This document shows positions 14,211 through 23,206 of a DNA stretch of 42,078 nt, one piece after another. The stretch covers positions 1-42,078 of the forward strand of contig JAEUHP010000096.1 of assembly GCA_016795295.1 (NCBI GenBank), written 5' to 3'. Source of the DNA: Planctomycetota bacterium (lineage in GTDB: Bacteria > Planctomycetota > UBA1135 > UBA2386). The notes beneath the pieces were generated by a model that saw only the letters and a program-made list of their open reading frames with translations, made no database searches and had not been told where the DNA came from. A program made the position numbers and the translations under genes. How positions within the stretch are numbered: position 1 is the first letter of the stretch; every line of letters begins with the position of its first letter.

Positions 14211-15278
14211 ATGCGCCGGACCGCCGCCCTGTTCACGGACCACTGTTTCCAGACCGCCGACGCGAAAACCGCGCACGGGCTGGTGCGCGGCCCGAGCCGG
14301 TTCGTCATCCAGGCCCTGATCGACCGGAACGGGGCCGGCCGCGACGCCGGCGAACTGCTCGACGGCCGCGCGCGCGGCATCCCCACCTTCGCCGACCTCG
14401 CGGCCTTGCTGCAGAGCGGCTTGCCGCGCCCGGATTGCCTGGTGCTCGGCATCGCCACCACCGGCGGCGTGCTGCCCCAGAGTTTCCGGCCGACGATCCT
14501 CGCGGCGATCGCCGCCGGCATGGACGTGGTCTCCGGCCTGCACGAGTGCCTCGGCGACGACGCCGAGTTCGCCGCCGCCGCCGCGCGCGCGGGGGTGCAG
14601 TTGGTCGACGTGCGGCGGCCGCGGCCGCGCCGCGAGCTGCACTTCTGGACGGGGGCGATCCACCGCGTGCGGGCGCCGCGGCTCGCGGTGCTCGGCACCG
14701 ACTGCGCGCTCGGCAAACGCACCACCTGCCACCTGCTGGTCGAAGCCTGCGCCAGAGCCGGCCTGCGCGCGGCCATCGTACACACCGGGCAGACCGGTTG
14801 GCTGCAGGGCATCCCGCACGGGTTCGTGCTCGACAGCACGCCGAACGACTTCGTCAGCGGCGAGCTCGAACACGCCATCGTGCAGTGCGATCGCGACCTG
14901 CAGCCCGACCTGATCCTGCTCGAAGGCCAGTCGGCGCTGCGCAACCCGTCCGGCCCGTGTGGCGCCGAGCTGCTGTTGTCCGGCGCGGCCCGCGGCGCGA
15001 TCCTGCAACACGCGCCGGGGCGCCACTGCTTCGAAGGCCAGGAACACCTGGGCAACTCCATTCCTGCGGTGCCCGACGAGATCGCCCTGATCGGCCACTA
15101 CGGTGCGCGCGTGCTCGGCCTTGCGCTGAACCACCAGGATCTGCCCGAGGCGCGGCGCGAGCCGGCGCGGGCGGAGTTGCAGGCGGCCACCGGACTGTGC
15201 GCCGTGTATCCCTTGCTCGAAGGCGCGGATGCGTTGGTCCCGGCGATCGCGCAGCACCTGGCGGAGTCGCGCCGGTGA
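14211..15278 (+). CDS. dgcN: DUF1611 protein, DgcN-like N-acetyltransferase for D-glutamate
   Basis: A 355-residue DUF1611 protein with a P-loop-like segment GTDCALGKRTT in the middle and an N-terminal Rossmann-like half (CLVLGIATTGGVLP, VVSGLHECLGDD). In marine bacteria DgcN acetylates D-glutamate and its partner DgcA racemises N-acetyl-D-glutamate to N-acetyl-L-glutamate. The next gene here is exactly such an enolase-superfamily epimerase, and it overlaps the dgcN stop by 4 nt, which makes the assignment strong. The pathway lets the cell use D-glutamate, for example from peptidoglycan turnover, as carbon and nitrogen. The start at 14211 is set by the -10 box; 14199 is the alternative. Confidence 0.85.
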   Translation: MRRTAALFTDHCFQTADAKTAHGLVRGPSRFVIQALIDRNGAGRDAGELLDGRARGIPTFADLAALLQSGLPRPDCLVLGIATTGGVLPQSFRPTILAAIAAGMDVVSGLHECLGDDAEFAAAAARAGVQLVDVRRPRPRRELHFWTGAIHRVRAPRLAVLGTDCALGKRTTCHLLVEACARAGLRAAIVHTGQTGWLQGIPHGFVLDSTPNDFVSGELEHAIVQCDRDLQPDLILLEGQSALRNPSGPCGAELLLSGAARGAILQHAPGRHCFEGQEHLGNSIPAVPDEIALIGHYGARVLGLALNHQDLPEARREPARAELQAATGLCAVYPLLEGADALVPAIAQHLAESRR

Positions 15279-16345
15279 CGATCACCCGCGCGCTGGTGCG
15301 CACCGCCGCGGTGCCGCTGCGCCGGCCGTATGCGGTGGCCCACCACCACACCGACACGGCGGCGATGGTGCTGCTGCAGCTGCACACCGACCACGGCGCC
15401 ATGGGCCTCGGCGCCGCGACCCCCGAGCCGGCGGTGAACGGCGACACGGTGGCCGTGGCGGCGCGCGAACTGGCCGCCGCAGCCGAGGCGTTGGTGGGCC
15501 TGCGGGTCGGCGCTCCCGAGCACCATGCGGCGGTTTTGGCGCGGCTGCCTTCCCCGGCGGCGCGCATGGCGCTCGACATGGCCCTGCACGATCTGTGGGC
15601 GAAGGCCTTGGGCTTGCCGCTGGTCGAAGCCCTGGGGCGCGCCCAGCAGGACCTGCCGACCTCGGTGACCTTGGGCCTCGGCAGTGTCGCCGGCACGCTG
15701 GCCGAGGCTCGGGAGCACCTGGCGCACGGCTTCACCGTGCTCAAGGTCAAGGTCGGCGAGGATCTGGCTCTCGACCTGGAGCGGCTCGCGGCGCTGCGCC
15801 AGCACTGCGGGCCGGGCATCGCCCTGCGCGCCGACGGCAACTGCGGCTACCGACCGGCGGAGCTGTTGCGGTTCCTGCGCGAGACCGTGCCGCTCGATCT
15901 GGAATTCTTGGAACAGCCGCTGCCTCCGGAGCAGGTCGCGGCCCAGCGCTTGCTGCCGGCGGCGTTGCGGCAGCGCCTGATGGCCGACGAGAGCCTGCAC
16001 GACGAACGCGATGCGGCGTCGCTGTGCGCCGCCCCGCAGCCGTTCGGCTCCGCCAACCTGAAGCTGGCCAAGTGCGGCGGCATCCTGGCGGCGCGGCGCA
16101 TCGCTGCTCTGGCCGCCCAGCACCACCTGCCGCTGATGTGGGGCTGCATGGACGAGAGCCGGATCGCCATCGCGGCGGCTTTGCACACGGCGTTGGCCTG
16201 CGGCAACACCCGTTGGCTCGACCTCGACGGGCACCTCGAGCTGAGCGAAGACTTCGCCGTCGGTGGCTTCACCCTGGCCGGCGGGGTGCTGCGCCTGCTC
16301 GACCGGCCGGGTCTCGGCCTCGAACCGAGCGGGTCGGTTTGGTGA
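15275..16345 (+). CDS. dgcA: Enolase-superfamily epimerase, DgcA-like N-acetyl-D-glutamate racemase
   Basis: A 356-residue member of the muconate-lactonizing subgroup. Visible catalytic elements are the KVKVG motif (Lys-x-Lys base), metal ligands in ADGN (Asp), EQPL (Glu) and ADES (Asp), and the second base Lys in KLAKCGG. The GTG start overlaps the dgcN stop (GTGA). Without the partner it would be called an L-Ala-D/L-Glu type dipeptide epimerase; the fused dgcN context favours racemisation of N-acetylglutamate. Its 3' end faces the convergent ANL ligase gene across a GC-rich hairpin. Confidence 0.87.
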   Translation: MTITRALVRTAAVPLRRPYAVAHHHTDTAAMVLLQLHTDHGAMGLGAATPEPAVNGDTVAVAARELAAAAEALVGLRVGAPEHHAAVLARLPSPAARMALDMALHDLWAKALGLPLVEALGRAQQDLPTSVTLGLGSVAGTLAEAREHLAHGFTVLKVKVGEDLALDLERLAALRQHCGPGIALRADGNCGYRPAELLRFLRETVPLDLEFLEQPLPPEQVAAQRLLPAALRQRLMADESLHDERDAASLCAAPQPFGSANLKLAKCGGILAARRIAALAAQHHLPLMWGCMDESRIAIAAALHTALACGNTRWLDLDGHLELSEDFAVGGFTLAGGVLRLLDRPGLGLEPSGSVW

Positions 16346-16347
16346 CG

Positions 16348-16370
16348 GCGCGGCGCGTTCGGCGCCGCGC
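16348..16370. terminator. GC-rich hairpin between convergent dgcA and ANL ligase
   Basis: Arms GCGCGGCGC and GCGCCGCGC (9 bp) with a 5-nt loop lie directly after the dgcA stop. There is no T tract on either side, so termination is only inferred from position. Confidence 0.4.
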
Positions 16371-16435
16371 GAACACAAGCAGGTTCGGCCGCGCCGGCGC
16401 GCCACTAGGTCGGGGCGTTGGCTGCTCGGCAACCG

Positions 16436-17986
16436 TCAGCCAGCGCCAAGGGCACGCAGTGCATTCTCGTCGATCTTGCCGTTCTGGTTGTGCGGCAGTT
16501 CTGTCAGCACGTGCACTGCACTCGGCACCAGATACGCCGGCAGGCGTTTGCGGCAGGTGCGCAGCAGGTGCTGCACCAGATCGGGGTCGCGCGGGTCCCC
16601 GGCCACCACCAACACGATGCGATGGCCTTCGGGCCCGGCTTCGACGCCGAGCACCGCCACTTCGCCGACTCCGGGCAGTCCGCGCACGGCGGCCGCCACT
16701 TCGTCCGGCGAAGCGCGGTGGCCGGCGACCTTGAGTTGCCGGTCGAGCCGGGCGACGAAGTAGTGCCGCCCCGCGGCGTCGCGGCGCACCAGGTCGCCGG
16801 AGAACACGGCCACGCCGGGCCGGCCGCGCGGGTCGGGGCGAAACCGGGCCGCGGTGGCTTCGGGGTTGCGCCAGTAGCCATGCGCGATCAGCGCGCCGGT
16901 GTGCACCAGTTCGCCGGTGCCGGGGCCGTCCAGCACCAACCCGGTGGCCGGGTCCACCAGCAGCAGTTCGACCCCGGGCAAGGCCCGGCCGAACGACTCC
17001 GGGCAGGCGTCGAACTCGGCGGGCGGCAGGTAGGCGCTGCGGAACGCTTCGGTCAGCCCGTACATGGCGAACACCTGCACGTGCGGCCAGCGCTGGCGCA
17101 GCACCGCGCTGTCCGTGGGCCACAGTTTGCCGCCGCTGTTGGTGACGTAGCGCAGCGACCGGCCGTGGTCCTCGGTGAGCACGCCTTGCTGCAGGCCGCT
17201 GGCGACTTCGTGCCACAGGGACGGTACGCCGGCGAGCCCCGTCGGCCGCACCCGCGTGAGCAATTGCGCCAGTTCGCCGGGGCCGAGGTGGTCGGCGGCG
17301 GTGAGCCGAGCGCCACTGTGCAGGGCGGCGAGCAGCTGGTTCAGGCCGTAGTCGAAGGCCAGCGGCAGGAGGCCCAAGAGGTGGTCGTCTGGACCGAGTT
17401 GCAGGTAGTCGGCGACCGTGGCGGCGCCGAGGCAGAGGTTGTGGTGGTCCTGGACGATGCCCTTCTGCGCCCCGGTGCTGCCGCTGGTGTAGAGCAGGGC
17501 GGCGGGCTTGCGGCCGGCCGGCGGCACGGGCTCTGCGGCGCCGGCCAAGCTCTGCAGGTCGGCGAACGAGACTCCGGCGAACGCCGGTTCGCCGACCCAG
17601 TAGAGACGCTGGCCGTGCAGCAGGCGCTGCGGTTCCCGCAGGGCGAGCAGGCGGGTGCGGCTGACCACCACCGCGAACGGTTCGCTGTCGCGCAGAAGGT
17701 GCGCGATCTGGTCGTCGCGCAGCTTGCCGTGGATCGGCACCATCAGCCCTCCGGCGGCGGCGGCGGCCAACAACGCGATCGGTTCGGCGGCCGAGCGTTC
17801 CAGCAGGACCGCGAGGCGATCGCCTGGCTGGAACCCGGCGCGCAGCAAGCCTGCGGCCGTGCCTTCGACGGCACGGGCGAACGCTGCCGCCGACCACGAT
17901 TCGTCGCCCACGGTGAGCTGAGGCCGACTGCCGCCGCGGTGGGCAGCAGCGCGCACCAGCGACAGCAAGTCGGGTTCGGGCGGCAC
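16436..17986 (-). CDS. ANL-superfamily AMP-forming acyl/aryl ligase
   Basis: A 516-residue adenylate-forming enzyme. The ATP-binding loop is YTSGSTGAQKG (166-176), followed by AMYGLTEAF (A5) and SGDLVRR (A7). The C-terminal swing-domain catalytic Lys is in HNQNGKIDE (Lys504). The overall length and motif spacing fit stand-alone fatty- or aryl-acid-AMP or -CoA ligases rather than NRPS modules; no carrier domain is attached. The start is GTG at 17986 with no clear ribosome-binding site. It is 12 kb from the ketosynthase/ACP operon, so a link to it is only a possibility. The substrate is unknown. Confidence 0.82.
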   Translation of the reverse strand: MPPEPDLLSLVRAAAHRGGSRPQLTVGDESWSAAAFARAVEGTAAGLLRAGFQPGDRLAVLLERSAAEPIALLAAAAAGGLMVPIHGKLRDDQIAHLLRDSEPFAVVVSRTRLLALREPQRLLHGQRLYWVGEPAFAGVSFADLQSLAGAAEPVPPAGRKPAALLYTSGSTGAQKGIVQDHHNLCLGAATVADYLQLGPDDHLLGLLPLAFDYGLNQLLAALHSGARLTAADHLGPGELAQLLTRVRPTGLAGVPSLWHEVASGLQQGVLTEDHGRSLRYVTNSGGKLWPTDSAVLRQRWPHVQVFAMYGLTEAFRSAYLPPAEFDACPESFGRALPGVELLLVDPATGLVLDGPGTGELVHTGALIAHGYWRNPEATAARFRPDPRGRPGVAVFSGDLVRRDAAGRHYFVARLDRQLKVAGHRASPDEVAAAVRGLPGVGEVAVLGVEAGPEGHRIVLVVAGDPRDPDLVQHLLRTCRKRLPAYLVPSAVHVLTELPHNQNGKIDENALRALGAG

Positions 17987-18047
17987 GGGTGGCTGGGTTT
18001 GCGGGCGGGACCAGCACCGGCGGGACCACCCCGGCAGAAACGGTCAC

Positions 18048-18073
18048 GGGTCCGCGGCGGCTGCCGCGGACCC
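18048..18073 (-). terminator. Terminator-like hairpin after tRNA-Glu
   Basis: A perfect 11-bp stem (GGGTCCGCGGC with GCCGCGGACCC) and a 4-nt loop begin 8 nt beyond the CCA end of the tRNA on the minus strand. A short T run (CCGTTTCTG) follows the stem on that strand, so it resembles an intrinsic terminator, although the T tract is poor. Confidence 0.6.
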
Positions 18074-18080
18074 GCGCGAC

Positions 18081-18158
18081 TGGTATCCCGGACGGGATTC
18101 GAACCCGTGTTACCAGAATGAAAATCTGGGGTCCTGGGCCGGACTAGACGACCGGGAC
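18081..18158 (-). tRNA. tRNA-Glu (anticodon UUC)
   Basis: A 78-nt minus-strand gene with CCA encoded (18083-18081). The acceptor stem pairs GTCCCGG with CCGGGAT, with a G-T closing pair. The anticodon arm has stem CCAGA/TCTGG around loop TTTTCAT, giving anticodon TTC. The T arm CGGGTTCGAATCCCG is canonical. It lies between the ligase and uvrB genes; no integrase or duplicated tRNA end is seen nearby. Confidence 0.95.
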
Positions 18159-18174
18159 GCGAAGTCGGCCGACC

Positions 18175-18202
18175 AGCCTAGCGTCTCGCGGCGGGGATGC
18201 AA
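18175..18202 (-). promoter_or_regulatory. tRNA-Glu promoter
   Basis: TTGCAT (18202-18197), 16-nt spacer and TAGGCT (18180-18175) lie 16 nt before the tRNA 5' end. An 11-bp direct repeat (AGCGTCTCGCG) occurs at 18180-18190 and 18202-18212 around the -35 box. The -35 hexamer and spacing equal those of the SDR operon, and TAGGCT is also the -10 of vapB. Confidence 0.6.
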
Positions 18203-18298
18203 GCGTCTCGCGCGCGAGCGCGGGCTTCCAGGGCGACGCTGCCGCGGGCTGGCTGTTGGTTTCGTCCGAGGCGGTTCCCCGCGTTGCAGCGGTACAGC

Positions 18299-20377
<2,079 letters not shown>

Positions 20378-20438
20378 GCCACAGTTGTAGCCGCGAGCGG
20401 GCCCGGCGCACCGTCGAACCGCAGCCGCGGGCGCGCCG

Positions 20439-20468
20439 TTGACACTGCCCAAGCCCCCCCCTTACCGT
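20439..20468 (+). promoter_or_regulatory. Candidate promoter for the zinc-ribbon membrane protein pair
   Basis: A perfect TTGACA (20439-20444) is followed after 18 nt by TACCGT (20463-20468). The gene starts at 20512 with AGGA at 20501-20504, so this would be an mRNA with a normal leader. Confidence 0.4.
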
Positions 20469-20511
20469 CCCCTGTCTCCCCTCTGCGCCGCCCTGCGGCG
20501 AGGATCGTCCC

Positions 20512-21825
20512 GTGTCGACCCGTCCCCCAGCGTCCCGTTCCCGTTCTGGTGCCGATGGCGGCAAGCCCGGCCGCGGCCCCAAGGTACGCACCGACGGCAA
20601 GGTCGATGCGAGCTGCCCGCAGTGCGGCACCAAGTACCGCATCCCGGCCGAGTCGCTCGACGAGAAGATCGAGTGCAGCGAGTGCCACCGCGTGTTCTTC
20701 CCGAAGACCACCGCCGGCAAGCGCGTCAAGGCGCCGGACCACACCAAGACGTACCTGATCTTCGGCGGGGTCGGCCTCGGCATCGTGGTGCTGTTCGCGG
20801 TCATGTCGGGTGGCAACCCGCCGCCCAAGGAGCCGCCCAAGGCCCCCGAAGTGCGCCGCGTGGTGCACACGCCGAGCGACAACCCGCGCAGCCACCAACT
20901 GGTCAAGTGGGCGCAGGCGGTGGGCAACGACAACCGGCTGGTGCTCGACACGCACAGCGACCTCACCGCCGTGGCCAAGCAGGTGGGCCTGGAGAACGCC
21001 AGCAACCGCGACGCGGTGTTCGCCGCGCTGCAGAGCCACGAAGCGACCAAGTACCTGCGCGAACTGGTCTGCGAGTCGGCGATGCTGGCCGACGAGTCGA
21101 TGATCGAAGCCCCCGCCGGCGGCAAAGCGGTCCTGTTCGTGACGCCGAAGCCGGGCACCGACGACTACCGGCGCAACACGCGCGGTGAGTACGACGTGTC
21201 GTTCCGCATGGACGGCGAGCAGGTCAAGGTCACCGGCTGGTCGGTGAAGATGGTGCCGGCGCGCAACCCGAACAAGCCGGACCCGAGCGTCAAGACCTTC
21301 CAGCCGAACAAGGACATCGCTGCGGCCAAAACCGTGGAGATCACCGACAGCGCCGGCACGCGCAAGGTCATGGAGTCTGAGCCGGGCCCCGTGCCCCACT
21401 GGGACAAAGCCTCGCCCGAACTGCGCGCCAAGGCCGACCAGGTGGTCGCCGACGTGATCCGTTCGGGGGACGACAGCGCGCCCGGCAACTTGTTCAACCG
21501 CGCCACCGGCGCGATGCGCACGCTCGACGAACGCAAAGCCGTGGTGCCGCGCGCCCTGAACGCGCTCTACGAGCTCTACGGCGACGTCAACGGCAACGTG
21601 ATGAAGATCAGCCAGCTCGACCGCGCGCTCCGTCAGTGGACTGGCGGTGCGCACAACTTCGAGCTGGAGGGCACTGGCGACGCCGAGAAGGACAAGAAGG
21701 TGCGCCAGTCCTGCATCCGCCAGTGGTTCGCCTTCTGGTGGCGTTACTCGAGCGGCGACATGAGCGACTTCATCGAGAAGGAAGAGTCGCTCGAGATGCC
21801 GCCGCCCAAGAGCAAGTCCAAGTGA
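20512..21825 (+). CDS. Membrane protein with N-terminal MJ0042-type zinc ribbon
   Basis: A 437-residue protein. A zinc ribbon with Cys35, Cys38, Cys55 and Cys58 (CPQCGTKYRIP..CSECHRVFF) sits before a single membrane span (about 80-98). The following 340 residues are hydrophilic and presumably extracytoplasmic, with no family I recognise. Such zinc-ribbon/single-span proteins are abundant in planctomycetes and their function is unknown. GTG start at 20512 with AGGA 7 nt upstream. The C-terminal domain contains a W-rich stretch (QWFAFWWRYS) near residue 410 and ends in a basic PPPKSKSK tail. It is followed after 108 bp by a second gene with the same N-terminal plan. Confidence 0.8.
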   Translation: MSTRPPASRSRSGADGGKPGRGPKVRTDGKVDASCPQCGTKYRIPAESLDEKIECSECHRVFFPKTTAGKRVKAPDHTKTYLIFGGVGLGIVVLFAVMSGGNPPPKEPPKAPEVRRVVHTPSDNPRSHQLVKWAQAVGNDNRLVLDTHSDLTAVAKQVGLENASNRDAVFAALQSHEATKYLRELVCESAMLADESMIEAPAGGKAVLFVTPKPGTDDYRRNTRGEYDVSFRMDGEQVKVTGWSVKMVPARNPNKPDPSVKTFQPNKDIAAAKTVEITDSAGTRKVMESEPGPVPHWDKASPELRAKADQVVADVIRSGDDSAPGNLFNRATGAMRTLDERKAVVPRALNALYELYGDVNGNVMKISQLDRALRQWTGGAHNFELEGTGDAEKDKKVRQSCIRQWFAFWWRYSSGDMSDFIEKEESLEMPPPKSKSK

Positions 21826-21846
21826 CCCGGGCGGCCCCTTCGATTC

Positions 21847-21877
21847 CTCACCAGCCCTGTCTCTCACCAGCCCTGTC
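21847..21877. repeat. 15-bp direct repeat between the zinc-ribbon genes
   Basis: CTCACCAGCCCTGTC occurs at 21847-21861 and 21863-21877, a tandem duplication with period 16. Confidence 0.7.
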
Positions 21878-21933
21878 GACCCAGCCACTGTGACCCACAC
21901 GCCGCGCCTCCCCCGCGGCAGGAGCCAGCGAAG

Positions 21934-23073
21934 ATGACCGTTTTGCAGATCACCTGCGACAACTGCGGCGCCAAGTACAAACTGCCGGAGACGTTCCAAG
22001 GCAACCAGGCCAAGTGCCAGAAGTGCGGCAGCGTGATCGACGTGGCCAAGCAGCGAACGCCGAGCGCTGCGGCCCCCGGTGCCGCAGCCCCCGCCGCCAA
22101 GCCCGCGGCGGCTGCCAAGCCCGCCGTGGACCGCAGCCAGGCCCCGCCCGCCGCGGCCGCCCGCCCGCCGAAGCCGGCCGAACGCCCCACCCGCCGCGGC
22201 CGTGGCGGGGACGACGGCGACGACGCAGCGTCGGGCAAGGGCGAACGCCGCGGCCGTGGTGAGAAGCCGGCCAAGAAGAGCAATTCGATGCCGTTGATCG
22301 CCGGCGGCATCGGACTCGTGGCCGTGGTGGTGGTCGTGGTGCTGATGATGAAGGGTGGCGACAAGAACAAGCCCGACACGCAGCAGCAGGCGCAGCAGGC
22401 GCCGGTGGCACAGAACCCAACCCCGCAGAGCCCCGCCAAGCCAGCTGCCGAGGCACCCAAGCCAGTGACGCCCCCGGCAGCCCAGGAAGCGCCCAAGGAT
22501 CCGCCCAAAGAAGCCGCCGAGGCGCCGAAGCCGGTCCCACCCCCACCGAGCCAGCCGGCCGCCCCGGCCGAGAAGGACCCGAACAAGCCGTGGCTCAACA
22601 TGCGCAATCCGCCGCAGGCCATGGACCAGGTCACCGACCCCAAGTCCTACGCCGAGGTCCGTTGGCCCGAGGGCATCGACGCGGCCAAGCAGACCGAAGT
22701 CCGCGAACTCGCCGAGGCTGCCTGCCAGGACGGCGCCTCGGGCATGCGCGCCGCCAACAAGTTGAAGACCGCCGCCAACGAGTACCCGGCCCTGTTCGCC
22801 ATCGTCGAGCGCCTGCGTTTGCTCGACTACCGCCAGAGCGGCGACGCCATGATCGGCTTGGCGCTCAACAAGCTGCTGGAGGAGATCCTGTTCGATCTGA
22901 ACGCGCGCTACGCCGCGGTCGATGCCGAAGAGAACATCGTGCCCGCCAAAGCCGAGTGGAACACCAACACGGTCAAGGCCTGGCTCGGCGTGCTCGATCG
23001 GTATCCGGACGCGGATGCCTTCAAGAGCGACCGGCAGAAGCGCAAGGCCAAGGCCGCCGAGAAGGACAAGTAG
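21934..23073 (+). CDS. Second membrane protein with MJ0042-type zinc ribbon and Pro/Ala-rich linkers
   Basis: A 379-residue protein. The N-terminal zinc ribbon has Cys8, Cys11, Cys28 and Cys31 (CDNCGAKYKLP..CQKCGS). A low-complexity Pro/Ala and then Arg/Gly/Asp-rich cytoplasmic linker (about 42-118) follows, then one membrane span (119-138), a second Pro/Ala/Gln-rich linker (about 145-225) and a helical C-terminal domain (about 230-379) with no recognised family. The architecture repeats that of the upstream gene but the C-terminal domains are not obviously alike. A ribosome-binding site (AGGAG) lies about 10 nt before the ATG, so this gene is translated from a leader or from the upstream transcript. 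Confidence 0.8.
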   Translation: MTVLQITCDNCGAKYKLPETFQGNQAKCQKCGSVIDVAKQRTPSAAAPGAAAPAAKPAAAAKPAVDRSQAPPAAAARPPKPAERPTRRGRGGDDGDDAASGKGERRGRGEKPAKKSNSMPLIAGGIGLVAVVVVVVLMMKGGDKNKPDTQQQAQQAPVAQNPTPQSPAKPAAEAPKPVTPPAAQEAPKDPPKEAAEAPKPVPPPPSQPAAPAEKDPNKPWLNMRNPPQAMDQVTDPKSYAEVRWPEGIDAAKQTEVRELAEAACQDGASGMRAANKLKTAANEYPALFAIVERLRLLDYRQSGDAMIGLALNKLLEEILFDLNARYAAVDAEENIVPAKAEWNTNTVKAWLGVLDRYPDADAFKSDRQKRKAKAAEKDK

Positions 23074-23116
23074 CGCGAGAGCCCGAGTAGCGCGGGGCCC
23101 AAGTAGCACGAGAGCC
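23068..23116. repeat. Three 16-17 bp tandem repeats across the stop codon
   Basis: Units beginning AAGTAGC, GAGTAGC and AAGTAGC start at 23068, 23085 and 23101. The first contains the stop codon of the zinc-ribbon gene; each unit repeats a TAG. Confidence 0.55.
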
Positions 23117-23165
23117 ACGCCGGGCGCCGCGGCCGGTCCCTTGGCGGATCCCCCCGCCGCTGCGG

Positions 23166-23193
23166 TTGTGGGGCTCCGCCCGGGCCGTATGCT
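23166..23193 (+). promoter_or_regulatory. Candidate hslU promoter
   Basis: TTGTGG (23166-23171), 16-nt spacer, TATGCT (23188-23193), ending 13 nt before the ATG at 23207, giving a very short leader. Confidence 0.45.
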
Positions 23194-23206
23194 GCCCGGC
23201 CCCACC

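Noticed and set aside
18081..18212. tRNA-Glu as an integration site for a mobile element
   Set aside because: There is no integrase, no repeated tRNA 3' end, and both flanks are housekeeping genes. The 11-bp direct repeat is around the promoter.
20439..20444. TTGACA as a promoter for uvrB
   Set aside because: It points away from uvrB; uvrB has its own TACAAC box 6 nt before its ATG on the minus strand.
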